Counted from the stretch's first letter, positions 26,678-37,644 are shown. The stretch: DNA of 64,000 bases from Pseudoalteromonas carrageenovora IAM 12662 (GCF_900239935.1 NZ_LT965928.1:1301407-1365406); one strand, 5' to 3'. The notes: generated by a model not told the origin, from the letters alone. Made by a program: numbers and translations.

Positions 26678-26702
26678 ATTCCAAGCTTGAATGAGAAAGA
26701 AC
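26678..26702 (-). repeat. Right 25-bp inverted repeat of the accessory island
   Basis: ATTCCAAGCTTGAATGAGAAAGAAC, read on the minus strand, matches 23335-23359 at 21 of 25 positions. A second related motif (CCAGCATTGAATGGGAAA) lies near 26601. The segment 26586-26906 has no gene apart from these repeats. Confidence 0.6.
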
Positions 26703-26843
26703 AGTTTAAAACTAGTGAAGTTAAAAAGTTTAAAAATAATCACTTAAAATCAATCGGTTACATTTAATTTAATGTGAGTCATAATATTTATATTAGTTGA
26801 TATTTTTGTCAAAGGTGCGATGGCGGGTAGAGATAGATATTTT

Positions 26844-26889
26844 TATACAGTGTTTTATGCTCTATACAGTGTTTTATGCTCTATACAGT
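26844..26889. repeat. Tandem 19-bp repeat carrying TATACAGT three times
   Basis: TATACAGTGTTTTATGCTC occurs twice in tandem, followed by a third TATACAGT (starts 26844, 26863, 26882). On the minus strand this is ACTGTATA three times, as in the sulA upstream region at the other side of the island. Confidence 0.85.
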
Positions 26890-26906
26890 ATTAAGCAAAT
26901 GATTAA

Positions 26907-27371
26907 TTAATCGATTTGAGGAGCATTAGGAATAAGGTGTGCGTACTGCAGCTGATGAATTTGCTCGTATAGGTTGGCGGCATAGCATTGAGCATCTTTA
27001 AATCGTTTAGTTTCTATATGCTTTCTTAGGTCGTTAACTGCAGCGCTAGCGGGTTCATAACCTTGGCTGCTAGCAAGGCTTAACCAAGCCGCAGCATGAA
27101 ATACACTTTGTGGCACGCCTTCACCTTTTACAAAAAACAAACCTAAATAAAACTGTGCTCTTTGATTACCTGCCATTGCCGCTAGGCGCATCCACTTTGC
27201 AGCTAATGGAGCTTGTTTATTTTTTAAATAATACAGTGCTTTATTTAGTGTGCTTTGTTCATTATTTTTAGCATTAGCTACTGCAGGGTTGTTATCGGGT
27301 TGAGTAACAAAGCCTAAAATATTATCTAATTGTTGTTCTAAGTCGTGCCCGCTGGGTGTTGTTTTTAGCAT
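26907..27371 (-). CDS. Sel1-repeat protein
   Basis: A 154-residue protein with two Sel1-like (TPR-related) repeats. The first centres on APLAAKWMRLAAMAGNQRAQFYLG near residue 54 (the 'A..W...AA..G...AQ..LG' signature), the second on VPQSVFHAAAWLSLASSQG near 86. It has no signal peptide, so it is probably a cytoplasmic scaffold. It is a single leftward gene, divergent from the purine permease 118 bases away. The partner is unknown. Confidence 0.83.
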   Translation of the reverse strand: MLKTTPSGHDLEQQLDNILGFVTQPDNNPAVANAKNNEQSTLNKALYYLKNKQAPLAAKWMRLAAMAGNQRAQFYLGLFFVKGEGVPQSVFHAAAWLSLASSQGYEPASAAVNDLRKHIETKRFKDAQCYAANLYEQIHQLQYAHLIPNAPQID

Positions 27372-27489
27372 ATTGATTCATTTGTTATTTTAACTGCTTC
27401 AATAGTTTAGTATATCGCAAGGTAAAATGTCCTGTTAAAGATGATTTTTATGATAAAATCTGGCTACTTTTTACTATTACAAGCTTATT

Positions 27490-28782
27490 ATGTTCGAAGC
27501 CTTATTTAAACTTAGCGAAAATAACTCAACAGTTAAACGCGAATGCGTGGCTGGCCTTACTACCTTTATCACTATGGTTTACATTGTATTTGTAAACCCA
27601 GCCATGCTTGCAGAGGCTGGAATGGATCAAGGGGCTGCATTTGTTGCTACCTGTATTGCTGCCGCAATAGGCTGTTTTATTATGGGATTATGGGCAAATT
27701 ACCCGTTAGCGCTGGCTCCTGGCATGGGGTTAAACGCCTTTTTTACTTATGGTGTTGTACTGGGGATGGGTTATACCTGGCAAGCTGCGTTAGGGGCTGT
27801 ATTTATGTCGGGGTGTATATTTTTATTTTTGAGCTTATTTAAAGTCAGAGAGTGGATTATTAACGCTATCCCTTTGGTATTAAAACGAGCCATTGCAACT
27901 GGTATTGGTGCTTTTTTAGCGTTAATTGCATTAAAAAATGCAGGTATTATTGTCGCAAGCCCTGCAACTCTTGTTCAATTAGGTGATATCACATCGGCAG
28001 GTCCATTATTAGCAATATTAAGCTTTTTTGTTATAGCAGCACTTTTATACCGCGATTTTAAAAGTGGTGTACTCATTAGTATTTTACTAGTGACTGGCAT
28101 TGCTTTAAGTTTAGGGCTTGTTGAATATCATGGTGTGATAGCTATGCCGCCTTCAATTATGCCTACTTTTATGCAACTAGATTTTGCCGCGGCTTTTGAG
28201 CTTTCGATGCTAAGTGTAATCTTTGCATTTTTATTTGTTGATTTGTTTGATACCTCTGGAACTTTAGTTGCTGTTACTCAAAAAGCAGGACTCGCAGACG
28301 AGAAAGGGAATATGCCGCGTTTGGGTCGTGCTTTAAGTGCAGATAGCTCTGCAACAATTGCCGGTGCAATGCTTGGTACTTCAACTACAACGTCTTATAT
28401 TGAGTCAGTAGCGGGTGTTTCTGTTGGTGGACGAACAGGCTTAACGGCTGTAGTTGTTGGCATATGCTTTTTATTAATGATGTTTTTTGCACCCCTTGCA
28501 CAAATGGTACCGGCGTATGCAACAGCAGGCGCAATTCTTTACGTTGCTGTATTAATGCTACAAAATCTAAAGTTTGTAAATTGGGATGATATGACTGATG
28601 CAATTCCTGTTACTGTTGTATTGTTAATGACTCCACTTACTTTTTCTATTGCACATGGCATAGCGCTTGGTTTTATATCTTACACTGCGGTTAAAGTACT
28701 GTGTGGTAAGAAAGATCAAATTAGCATTAGCGTTTGGATTTTAACGGCATTATTTGTTATTAAATTTGCGTTCTTATCATAA
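27490..28782 (+). CDS. NCS2 purine permease (AzgA/PurP subfamily)
   Basis: A 430-residue inner-membrane nucleobase transporter with 12-14 hydrophobic segments. The signature GLTTFITMVYIVFVNP near residue 23, the APGMGLNAFFTY motif near 77 and GTSTTTSYIESVAGVSVGGRTG near 298 (cut here to the recognisable core TSTTTSYIESVAG) match the adenine / guanine-hypoxanthine permease group. The precise substrate cannot be told by eye. No purine riboswitch or PurR box was seen upstream. It ends at a bidirectional terminator. Confidence 0.92.
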   Translation: MFEALFKLSENNSTVKRECVAGLTTFITMVYIVFVNPAMLAEAGMDQGAAFVATCIAAAIGCFIMGLWANYPLALAPGMGLNAFFTYGVVLGMGYTWQAALGAVFMSGCIFLFLSLFKVREWIINAIPLVLKRAIATGIGAFLALIALKNAGIIVASPATLVQLGDITSAGPLLAILSFFVIAALLYRDFKSGVLISILLVTGIALSLGLVEYHGVIAMPPSIMPTFMQLDFAAAFELSMLSVIFAFLFVDLFDTSGTLVAVTQKAGLADEKGNMPRLGRALSADSSATIAGAMLGTSTTTSYIESVAGVSVGGRTGLTAVVVGICFLLMMFFAPLAQMVPAYATAGAILYVAVLMLQNLKFVNWDDMTDAIPVTVVLLMTPLTFSIAHGIALGFISYTAVKVLCGKKDQISISVWILTALFVIKFAFLS

Positions 28783-28802
28783 TAGAATAAAACGGTAATC
28801 AT

Positions 28803-28838
28803 AAAAAACCCATACAAATTGATTTGTATGGGTTTTTT
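28803..28838. terminator. Bidirectional terminator between the permease and the gene at 28916
   Basis: AAAAAACCCATACAAA TTGA TTTGTATGGGTTTTTT: 16-bp perfect symmetric stem with A- and T-runs on both sides, between two convergent genes. Confidence 0.95.
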
Positions 28839-28915
28839 AATATTTGTAGCATGGATATAAAGAGTCGATAAGTTATCGCTGTTAATAACACCATGTATTA
28901 TTTGGCAAACCTAAT

Positions 28916-29674
28916 TTACCATTTCTTTTTAGGGGCAAATAAAACATCCAGATCGTCTTGTTCGGCTTCGGCTTTCTTTTTAAGGGCACTTGCATTAGAG
29001 GCTCTTAATTCAACACTAATTGCTTCTAGGTAGCCTTCAACTTCTTGGCGTTTTGATGTTACATACTCATCAGAGTAGGTAACAGCACTTAATGTTGCAT
29101 ATGCTTTTTCAAAATACTGTCTTGCTGAGCCAACCATGCTTGCTGAGCGAGCCGATAGACCTCGTTTTATTTGGCTTTCAATATTTATGCGTAATTGTAA
29201 TTTTTCAAGACGTTTGTCCTCTACAGAAAAAACCTGACTATCAACACGGCCTTTACTGTGCTCAGAGCGTAAAATTGCGCGCAGCTTTTTTATACCTTGA
29301 ATCAAACTTACCAGCTGCTTATCATTACTTGGTAATGCTAAAGACTCGCTATTATTACCTTGTACAGGGTTTGATAAGTGAGTTTTTGACTCGCTTAATC
29401 TACTTTTAAGCGCTTTAGAATTTGGCGAGTTTGAAACCATTGTATTTAATGCTTCATATACGCGGCGTTGTAATGCACGAATTATATTTTCGGATAAAGG
29501 AATATTTGCACTATTCATAAGTGCTTCTTCGGTTTCTTCAATAATTGCTTTTTGTTTTGTTAACTCTTTGCGGCGTTCAGCTTCTTGTTTTTCTTTATGT
29601 TGCTGCACAGCACTTACCCACAGCGCTATTACTATAAGCGCGACTATAAGTATTATTATGATAGAAACAATCAT
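28916..29674 (-). CDS. Single-pass membrane protein of unknown function
   Basis: A 252-residue protein. Residues 2-22 form one hydrophobic anchor (IVSIIIILIVALIVIALWV); the rest is a charged, mostly helical cytoplasmic domain with likely coiled coils near 25-55 and 150-215, ending in LFAPKKKW. A basic-acidic linker separates two helical blocks. I do not recognise the family. The overall plan resembles membrane-anchored coiled-coil proteins, but no function can be assigned. It is monocistronic. Confidence 0.7.
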   Translation of the reverse strand: MIVSIIIILIVALIVIALWVSAVQQHKEKQEAERRKELTKQKAIIEETEEALMNSANIPLSENIIRALQRRVYEALNTMVSNSPNSKALKSRLSESKTHLSNPVQGNNSESLALPSNDKQLVSLIQGIKKLRAILRSEHSKGRVDSQVFSVEDKRLEKLQLRINIESQIKRGLSARSASMVGSARQYFEKAYATLSAVTYSDEYVTSKRQEVEGYLEAISVELRASNASALKKKAEAEQDDLDVLFAPKKKW

Positions 29675-30972
<1,298 letters not shown>

Positions 30973-31015
30973 CCTAATTAATCCGAGCTCTGGATAATTA
31001 AATTGAACGAATAAT

Positions 31016-31047
31016 AAAAAGCCGCCCATTTTACAATAGGCGGCTTT
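31016..31047. terminator. Bidirectional terminator between cysB and sdaA
   Basis: AAAAAGCCGCC and GGCGGCTTTTT with a loop that can add a few ATT/AAT pairs; A-run and T-run on both sides fit convergent genes. Confidence 0.92.
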
Positions 31048-31062
31048 TTGATTTTATCGCAT

Positions 31063-32439
31063 TTAACATTCAATAATATTTACAGCTAACCCACCACGTG
31101 CGGTTTCTTTGTATTTAGTCTTCATGTCATTACCGGTATCAAGCATCGTTTTAATTACTTTATCAAGCGATACCTTTTGCTCTCCACTGCCACGAATAGC
31201 AAGGCGTGATGCGTTTATTGCCTTAATAGAGCCCATTGCATTGCGTTCAATACAGGGTACTTGCACTAAGCCACCAACAGGGTCGCAGGTAAGACCTAGG
31301 TTATGTTCCATGCCAATTTCAGCGGCGTTTTCAACTTGTACAACATTACCGCCTACTATTTCAGTAAGTGCACCCGCTGCCATTGAACACGCAACACCTA
31401 CTTCACCTTGACAGCCTACTTCAGCGCCTGAGATCGAAGCATTCTTTTTGTATAAAATACCAATAGCCGCAGCTGTTAATAAGTAGCGTGTTGCTATATC
31501 GCGATCCACTTCTTTAATAAATGTGTGATAGTACATAAGTACAGCGGGCAATATACCAGCAGCGCCGTTAGTCGGAGCGGTAACAACACGGCCGCCGGCT
31601 GCGTTTTCTTCATTTACAGCAAGGGCAAATAAATCAACCCAGTCCATTGCGCGAAGAGGGTCGTTACTTACTTCAACATTAAGCTTTAAATATAAACTAG
31701 GGGCACGGCGTTTAACTTTTAGGCCTCCGGGTAAAATACCTTCGGTGCGCATACCGCGTTCAATGCAGGCTTTCATTACTTGCCAAATATTAAAGAGTTC
31801 ATCTTTAATTGCTTCTTCGCTGCGTAGTGTTTTTTCATTTTTCATCATCAAGCTAGATACACTCAAGCCTGACTCTTTACACATTTCTAGCAAATCTTTG
31901 GCACTGCCAAATGGAAAGGGTGCAGGGTTTTCTTCTCTAATATCAAGCGCAGCTTGTTTTTCGTTTTCAAACTCTTCATCGGTAACAATAAAGCCGCCAC
32001 CAATTGAGTAATAAACTTTATTATAAATTTTTTTGCCATTGTTTGAGGCAATAATTTCCATTGCATTTGAGTGCTTAGGCAGTGTTTTTCGACGGTGAAA
32101 AACAATTGCACCTTGTTTAGGGAATTTAGCTTTATGTGTTTGGTTTAGATAAATAACTTGCTCATTTTCAATAGTTGCCAAAATATCGTCTACTAAATCA
32201 GCATCTATTGTTTCTGGGTCGTAGCCTGCAAGGCCTAAAATTACCGCTTTACCAGAGCCGTGGCCTACGCCTGTTTGCCCTAATGAGCCGTATAACTCTA
32301 CTTTTATATCGGTAACATTTGCTAATAATTGTTGTTCTTGTAAGTCATTAACAAATAAGCGTGATGCGCGCATTGGGCCAACAGTGTGTGATGAAGAAGG
32401 GCCAATACCAATGCTAAACATATCAAATGCACTGATCAT
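31063..32439 (-). CDS. sdaA: L-serine ammonia-lyase (iron-sulfur type)
   Basis: Deaminates L-serine to pyruvate and ammonia. The 458-residue single-chain enzyme is close in length to Escherichia coli SdaA (454). The beta-domain start [18 protein letters not shown] and the three cluster-ligand Cys contexts near the C-terminus (GCQGEVG, TCDPVGG, VPCIERN) are all present, so a 4Fe-4S active site is expected. It is a leftward single gene. Confidence 0.96.
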   Translation of the reverse strand: MISAFDMFSIGIGPSSSHTVGPMRASRLFVNDLQEQQLLANVTDIKVELYGSLGQTGVGHGSGKAVILGLAGYDPETIDADLVDDILATIENEQVIYLNQTHKAKFPKQGAIVFHRRKTLPKHSNAMEIIASNNGKKIYNKVYYSIGGGFIVTDEEFENEKQAALDIREENPAPFPFGSAKDLLEMCKESGLSVSSLMMKNEKTLRSEEAIKDELFNIWQVMKACIERGMRTEGILPGGLKVKRRAPSLYLKLNVEVSNDPLRAMDWVDLFALAVNEENAAGGRVVTAPTNGAAGILPAVLMYYHTFIKEVDRDIATRYLLTAAAIGILYKKNASISGAEVGCQGEVGVACSMAAGALTEIVGGNVVQVENAAEIGMEHNLGLTCDPVGGLVQVPCIERNAMGSIKAINASRLAIRGSGEQKVSLDKVIKTMLDTGNDMKTKYKETARGGLAVNIIEC

Positions 32440-32540
32440 AATGTGTGTCTCTACTTTGCTTTCTCAGCACGAGGCTGTTCTTTGAACGGTCGAGTATAAT
32501 AACGTGGAATTGTTAGCATGTAACCAACAATAGTGAAGAT

Positions 32541-33122
32541 TTAAACTGGTAGGGCAAGCTGTTTTGTAAAGTTTTTTATAATGCTTGCCGTTGCACCCCA
32601 AAGTAGTCCATGTTGAGTTGCAAAGCCTTGTAAGGTAATTGTTTTACCAAAGCGTTGAAAAGGCAAAGGCTGCCAATTAGCGTCGTTACTTAAATCGCTA
32701 AGTGAAAGTAAAAAACTAGCTTGAACTTCATTATGATCGTTCTCCCATGTAGTTGCTTTATTAAGTAAACCAACAAAGGGGCTAATATTAAAACCAGTTA
32801 AAGTAGAGTACTCAGGCAGTTGCCCAAGTACAGTTACATTACTTGGCGCAATATTAAGTTCCTCTTTAAGCTCACGAAGTGCAGTCGTACGAAGTTTAAT
32901 ATCGCTTTGTTCATACTTTCCACCGGGCAAACAAATTTCCCCTGGGTGATGATGCAAATAAGTAGGGCGTTTACACAATAAAATATGCGCATGATTATCT
33001 ATATCGATAATCGGCAGCATGACCGCACTGGCGCGCTTTTTACGTGTATCTTTTAGCTGGTTAGGCGCAGTAATTGGGCTTAATTGAAACCGAGCCATAA
33101 TATGTTCACTATTCAAAGCCAC
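32541..33122 (-). CDS. nudL: Nudix hydrolase, CoA pyrophosphatase-like (NudL)
   Basis: Product of up to 193 residues. The Nudix region reads GGKYEQSD then TALRELKEELNI; it departs from the strict GX5EX7REUXEEXGU spacing in the same manner as NudL enzymes. The upstream HHPGEICLPGG and downstream LTGFNISPFVG segments also fit the CoA pyrophosphatase subgroup. The first start is a GTG at 33122, directly after the pabB stop; an ATG at 33098 (MARFQL) is a valid alternative, but the longer form matches the N-terminus of NudL better. It is co-transcribed with pabB. Confidence 0.85.
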   Translation of the reverse strand: MALNSEHIMARFQLSPITAPNQLKDTRKKRASAVMLPIIDIDNHAHILLCKRPTYLHHHPGEICLPGGKYEQSDIKLRTTALRELKEELNIAPSNVTVLGQLPEYSTLTGFNISPFVGLLNKATTWENDHNEVQASFLLSLSDLSNDANWQPLPFQRFGKTITLQGFATQHGLLWGATASIIKNFTKQLALPV

Positions 33123-34469
33123 CTACTGTGTTAATAAAGGAAGGATTTTATTCACTTTATCGTATGTTTCTTGATATTCCAATTCGACTTTAGAATCAGC
33201 TACTATCCCTCCGCCGGCCCAACAGTAAATTTGTTGGTTATGGCAGACTAAAGTACGAATAGTAATACTGGTATCCATATTACCGCAGGCACTTAAATAC
33301 CCTATAGAGCCACAGTAAATACTGCGTCGATGTGGCTCGAGTTCTTCAATTATTTCCATAGCCCTAATTTTAGGAGCGCCAGTAATTGAGCCGCCCGGAA
33401 AGGCCGCTTTTAACTGATCAACCGCTGTTTTACCTTCATCGAGCTCTGAGGTAACGGTGCTTACTAAATGATGTACTGCCGGAAAGCTTTCAATAGCAAA
33501 TAAAGACGGCACGTTTACAGAGCCTGGTTTTGCAACTTTACCTAAATCGTTACGCAGTAAATCGACAATCATCACATTTTCTGCACGATCTTTTGCTGAG
33601 TTGGCCAGTAAATTAGCTTGATGCTGGTCCTCAAACGCATCGGCTTTGCGTGGTAGGGTGCCTTTAATGGGTTTGGTTTCAACTTTGTTATTATTTACCA
33701 AAATAAAACGCTCAGGGGAGATGGATAATATGGCCCCTTGCGGATGATTAATAAAGCTTGAAAAAGGGGCTTTGTTAGCCTCGCGCAATTTTATATAAGC
33801 GCTCCATGGTGAGCCTTTGTAGTGAGCGCTAAAGCGCTGTGCTAAATTAATTTGATAGCAGTCACCACTTTTTAAATAATCTTCGATTTTTGCAAATTTT
33901 GAAGCGTAGTCTGCTTGGCTCATATTAGATTGCCACTGGCTGTTAAGAGCAAAATTTTTACTTGTCACGCTTTTATCTAAGTATTGCTTATACAAGGCTA
34001 AGCGATCAACGTTTGGCTGAGATACATAAAACCAACTTTGCTGAAGCTTATCGTAAATTAGGGCATCTAAATAAAGGCCAATAGCCATTTGGGGTAAGTT
34101 AATATCATTAATAGCTTTACGTGGCATACTCTCAATTGTACGGCCTAGGTCGTAACCAAAGTAACCAAGCCAGCCACCATTAAAAGGCAAGTCGTAATCT
34201 GCTTTAGTGCAATCGAGCTTTAAAAGTTCGCTGTTCATAATTTCAAAGCATGATTGATTACTTTCAATATTATTAAAAAAACTTTGGTTATTTTTTACTT
34301 CAAGGGTACTTTGCGGCTCAATAGCAATAATATCAAAGCGGCTATTAATATGATTACTATTAGCTGAGTCTAAAAGAATTGCGTAAGGCAAATGCGCAAA
34401 ATGCGCAAAAACTTCAATGCAGTTTTGCGTTATGGCTAATTTAGTACAATTTTTTTTATTGTTTAGCAT
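33123..34469 (-). CDS. pabB: Aminodeoxychorismate synthase component I
   Basis: Makes 4-amino-4-deoxychorismate from chorismate and ammonia for folate synthesis. A 448-residue chorismate-binding enzyme with signatures PIKGTLPR near residue 266, DLLRNDLGKVA near 300 and FPGGSITGAPK near 354. The PIKGT Lys/Thr context favours PabB over anthranilate synthase TrpE. The glutaminase partner PabA is not adjacent. Its stop abuts the Nudix gene, and it is divergent from the fumarase gene across 167 bases. Confidence 0.92.
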   Translation of the reverse strand: MLNNKKNCTKLAITQNCIEVFAHFAHLPYAILLDSANSNHINSRFDIIAIEPQSTLEVKNNQSFFNNIESNQSCFEIMNSELLKLDCTKADYDLPFNGGWLGYFGYDLGRTIESMPRKAINDINLPQMAIGLYLDALIYDKLQQSWFYVSQPNVDRLALYKQYLDKSVTSKNFALNSQWQSNMSQADYASKFAKIEDYLKSGDCYQINLAQRFSAHYKGSPWSAYIKLREANKAPFSSFINHPQGAILSISPERFILVNNNKVETKPIKGTLPRKADAFEDQHQANLLANSAKDRAENVMIVDLLRNDLGKVAKPGSVNVPSLFAIESFPAVHHLVSTVTSELDEGKTAVDQLKAAFPGGSITGAPKIRAMEIIEELEPHRRSIYCGSIGYLSACGNMDTSITIRTLVCHNQQIYCWAGGGIVADSKVELEYQETYDKVNKILPLLTQ

Positions 34470-34636
34470 TTACTGCCCCTTTAAGAACTGGCTCGAAACG
34501 GGCTGGGAGGGTATCATAAGTCAAATTTTTTTGGCAGCGTTTAAGTAAAAGCGCTGTAATTAAACAGTGCAAACCACCGTCACCGGTTTGATATAGATTA
34601 CGCGACTATGCGTAACGGTAACTTAAGGAACCACTA

Positions 34637-36163
34637 ATGAGTACAATCCGTCAGCAAGACTTTATTGATAGCATTGAAGATGCGTTGCAATACATCTCTT
34701 TTTATCACCCACTTGATTTTGTTCAAGCATTAGAAAAAGCTTACAACAAAGAACAAAGCAAAGCGGCAAAAGATGCAATAGCTCAAATCTTAATTAACTC
34801 GCGTATGTCGGCTGAGGGCAAACGTCCACTGTGTCAAGACACGGGTATTATTACGTGTTTTGTAAAAGTAGGTATGGATGTTAAGTGGGATAAAACAGAT
34901 TTAACAGTTCAGCAAATGGTTGATGAAGGTACTCGCCGTGCGTATTTGAACCCAGATAACCCGCTACGTGCTTCTATTGTTGCAGACCCTGCAGGCACAC
35001 GTAAAAACACGAAAGACAATACACCTTCAGTTGTACACATTGATTTAGTCGCTGGTGGTGAAGTAGAAGTAATGGTTGCGGCTAAAGGCGGCGGCTCTGA
35101 AAACAAAAGTAAAATGGTAATGCTAAACCCATCAGATGACGTTGCTGCATGGGTTGAAAAAACATTACCTACAATGGGTGCTGGTTGGTGTCCGCCAGGC
35201 ATGCTAGGAATAGGTATAGGTGGCACTGCTGAAAAAGCAGCGGTAATGGCAAAAGAGTCGTTAATGGATCCGGTTGATATTCATGAGCTTATGGAGCGCG
35301 GCGCAGAAACTACGGAAGAAAAACTGCGTTTAGAAATTTTTGAACGTGCTAATAAATTAGGTATTGGCGCACAAGGTTTAGGTGGCTTAACAACGGTTGT
35401 TGATATTAAAATTAAAACAGCACCTACGCATGCTGCATCAAAACCAGTGGTAATGATCCCTAACTGTGCTGCAACTCGCCATGTACACTTTACTTTAGAC
35501 GGTTCGGGCCCTGCTGACTTGAAAGCACCTAAACTTGAAGATTGGCCACAAGTAACATTTGAAGTAGGTGAGGGTACTCGCCGAGTTGATCTAAATACAT
35601 TAACAAAAGCAGATGTTCAAGAATGGAAAATGGGTGAAACCGTTTTACTTTCAGGCACTATTTTAACAGGCCGTGATGCTGCGCATAAACGTTTGCAAGA
35701 CATGATCAATTCAGGTGAAGGTTTACCTGAGGGCGTAGATTTTGATAACAAGTTTATTTACTACGTAGGTCCAGTTGATGCCGTTGGTGATGAAGCTGTA
35801 GGCCCAGCAGGCCCAACTACAGCAACACGTATGGATAAATTTACCGATATGATGCTAGAAAAAACTGGCATTGTAGGCATGATTGGTAAAGCCGAACGTG
35901 GCCCTGCTACAGTTGAATCTATTAAAGAGCATAAATCAGTTTACTTAATGGCTGTAGGCGGCGCAGCTTACTTAGTATCTAAAGCGATTAAAAAAGCACG
36001 TGTTGTAGCCTTTGAAGATTTAGGTATGGAAGCAATCTACGAATTTGAAGTAGAAGATATGCCAGTAACAGTTGCTGTAGATAGCGAAGGTGCAAATGCA
36101 CATACGCAAGGCCCTGCAATTTGGAAAGCTAAAATTGAAGAGCTAGACGGTAAATTAAAATAA
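34637..36163 (+). CDS. Class I (iron-sulfur) fumarate hydratase
   Basis: Interconverts fumarate and malate in the citric acid cycle. The single-chain 508-residue form carries both alpha and beta domains. Cluster-ligand Cys contexts RPLCQDTGI near residue 66, GWCPPGM near 187 and IPNCAATRHVHF near 276 are visible, with the beta-domain motif GPTTATRMD near 395. It is FumA/FumB-like and oxygen-sensitive by family. It is a single gene with an AAGGAACC ribosome site. Confidence 0.95.
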   Translation: MSTIRQQDFIDSIEDALQYISFYHPLDFVQALEKAYNKEQSKAAKDAIAQILINSRMSAEGKRPLCQDTGIITCFVKVGMDVKWDKTDLTVQQMVDEGTRRAYLNPDNPLRASIVADPAGTRKNTKDNTPSVVHIDLVAGGEVEVMVAAKGGGSENKSKMVMLNPSDDVAAWVEKTLPTMGAGWCPPGMLGIGIGGTAEKAAVMAKESLMDPVDIHELMERGAETTEEKLRLEIFERANKLGIGAQGLGGLTTVVDIKIKTAPTHAASKPVVMIPNCAATRHVHFTLDGSGPADLKAPKLEDWPQVTFEVGEGTRRVDLNTLTKADVQEWKMGETVLLSGTILTGRDAAHKRLQDMINSGEGLPEGVDFDNKFIYYVGPVDAVGDEAVGPAGPTTATRMDKFTDMMLEKTGIVGMIGKAERGPATVESIKEHKSVYLMAVGGAAYLVSKAIKKARVVAFEDLGMEAIYEFEVEDMPVTVAVDSEGANAHTQGPAIWKAKIEELDGKLK

Positions 36164-36175
36164 GCCGTTAATTTT

Positions 36176-36202
36176 AAAAAGCGAGTTTAGGCTCGCTTTT
36201 TA
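36176..36202 (+). terminator. Terminator after the fumarase gene
   Basis: AAAAAGCGAG TTTAGG CTCGCTTTTT. Confidence 0.92.
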
Positions 36203-36585
36203 GTATTCTAAATTCTCTTATTAACTAATTTAACACCTCAGACCAGTTTTGATTACTCCCCTCTAATTTTCATAAACCTATACACTGTGCGCATTGCAGT
36301 ATAATTGGCACTTGTACTTTAAACTTTACATCTATTAGTTTCTTCTCGTTTACGTAAGCGTAAGTTGTTGTGGTTTTTATTAATTTAGTTTTTAAAATTA
36401 AAATAGTTGTTTATTAAGGTTTTTTTATCTTTAAAATGGCTTTTGTTGGGTTGTTTAATTTAAGCTTGATGTTTTCATTGGGTTTATCATCCATTGGTGT
36501 GGCGAACCTGAATATGAAGTGGTAAAGTCTCGTGAATTTCCAGCGCGTATACCCTCTCACGGGTTAATTTTTCGGAGTATTTAAA
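36203..36585. other. Intergenic region before the leucine dehydrogenase-like gene
   Basis: About 380 T-rich bases with no plausible gene. It presumably holds the promoter of the downstream dehydrogenase; nothing else was recognised. Confidence 0.35.
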
Positions 36586-37626
36586 GTGGCTGTATTTAAC
36601 CAAGCTGAATTTGATAACCACGAACAAGTGGTTTTTTGTTCTGATGAAGAGTCAGGCTTAAAAGCAATTATTGCTGTACATAATACCAATTTAGGCCCTG
36701 CTGTTGGCGGCTGTAGAATGTGGGATTATGCAAATGACGACGATGCAGTTTACGATGTGTTGCGTTTAGCTAAAGGCATGACATATAAAAATGCAGTTGC
36801 ACGCCTACCATTTGGTGGTGGTAAGTCAGTTATTATTGGTAACGCTAAAGAAATTAAATCAGAGCAGTTATTTCGTGCTTTTGGCCGAAAGCTAGAAGGG
36901 TTAGGTGGTAGCTATTACTGTGCAGAAGATGTAAATATCACTTGCGACGATGTTGCCCTGATGAATAAAGAGACAAACTACGTTTTGGGTCTTGAAGGTA
37001 AAAGTGGTAACCCATCGCCATTTACTGCTTACGGTACATTTTTAGGAATTAAAGCCGCATTACAGCATCAACGCGGTCATCAAAACTTTGCGGGTATTAA
37101 AGTGGCTGTACAAGGTTTAGGTTCAGTTGCTTATGCGCTGTGTAAGTATTTATCTGAAGCAGGTGCAGAGTTGTTTGTTACTGATATAAACCAAGACGCT
37201 ATTGAAAGAGTAGTCAATGACTTTAATGCAACAGCGGTTGGTATTGATGAAATTTACGACTTAGATGTAGATGTATATGCGCCCTGTGCGTTAGGTGCAA
37301 CGATTAACGACTTAACGATTCCGCGTTTAAAAGCGACGATTATTGCAGGCTGTGCTAATAATCAGCTGGCAGAGTCTCGCCACGGTGAAGTTATTCGTGA
37401 AAAAGGCATTCTATATGCACCAGATTACGTAATTAACGCTGGCGGTATTATTAATGTTTATTACGAAACAGCACCTGAAGGTTACAGTAAAGCTGCATCT
37501 AATAAGCATGTTGAGGTGATTTTTGATACTTTGACTGAAATTTTTGCTCGTAGCGAAAAAGAGCAAAAATCAACGCATTTAATTGCTGATGAGTTAGCAC
37601 AAGAGATCATTAAAAACGGTCTTTAA
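36586..37626 (+). CDS. Glu/Leu/Phe/Val dehydrogenase family enzyme (leucine dehydrogenase-like)
   Basis: NAD-dependent oxidative deaminase of branched-chain or aromatic amino acids. 346 residues, close to Bacillus leucine dehydrogenase (about 364). The substrate-domain motif LGPAVGGCRMW near residue 34, catalytic Lys in LPFGGGKSVI near 80 and the NAD-binding loop VQGLGSVAYALC near 181 are intact. Starts at GTG 36586 behind a CGGAG site. Substrate choice among Leu, Val and Phe cannot be fixed by eye. Single-gene unit. Confidence 0.92.
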   Translation: MAVFNQAEFDNHEQVVFCSDEESGLKAIIAVHNTNLGPAVGGCRMWDYANDDDAVYDVLRLAKGMTYKNAVARLPFGGGKSVIIGNAKEIKSEQLFRAFGRKLEGLGGSYYCAEDVNITCDDVALMNKETNYVLGLEGKSGNPSPFTAYGTFLGIKAALQHQRGHQNFAGIKVAVQGLGSVAYALCKYLSEAGAELFVTDINQDAIERVVNDFNATAVGIDEIYDLDVDVYAPCALGATINDLTIPRLKATIIAGCANNQLAESRHGEVIREKGILYAPDYVINAGGIINVYYETAPEGYSKAASNKHVEVIFDTLTEIFARSEKEQKSTHLIADELAQEIIKNGL

Positions 37627-37644
37627 TCAGTAATTACACAATGA

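Noticed and set aside
27372..27489. Purine riboswitch or PurR operator upstream of the purine permease
   Set aside because: The gap is only 118 bases, with no conserved aptamer core and no ACGCAAACGTTTGCGT-like palindrome.
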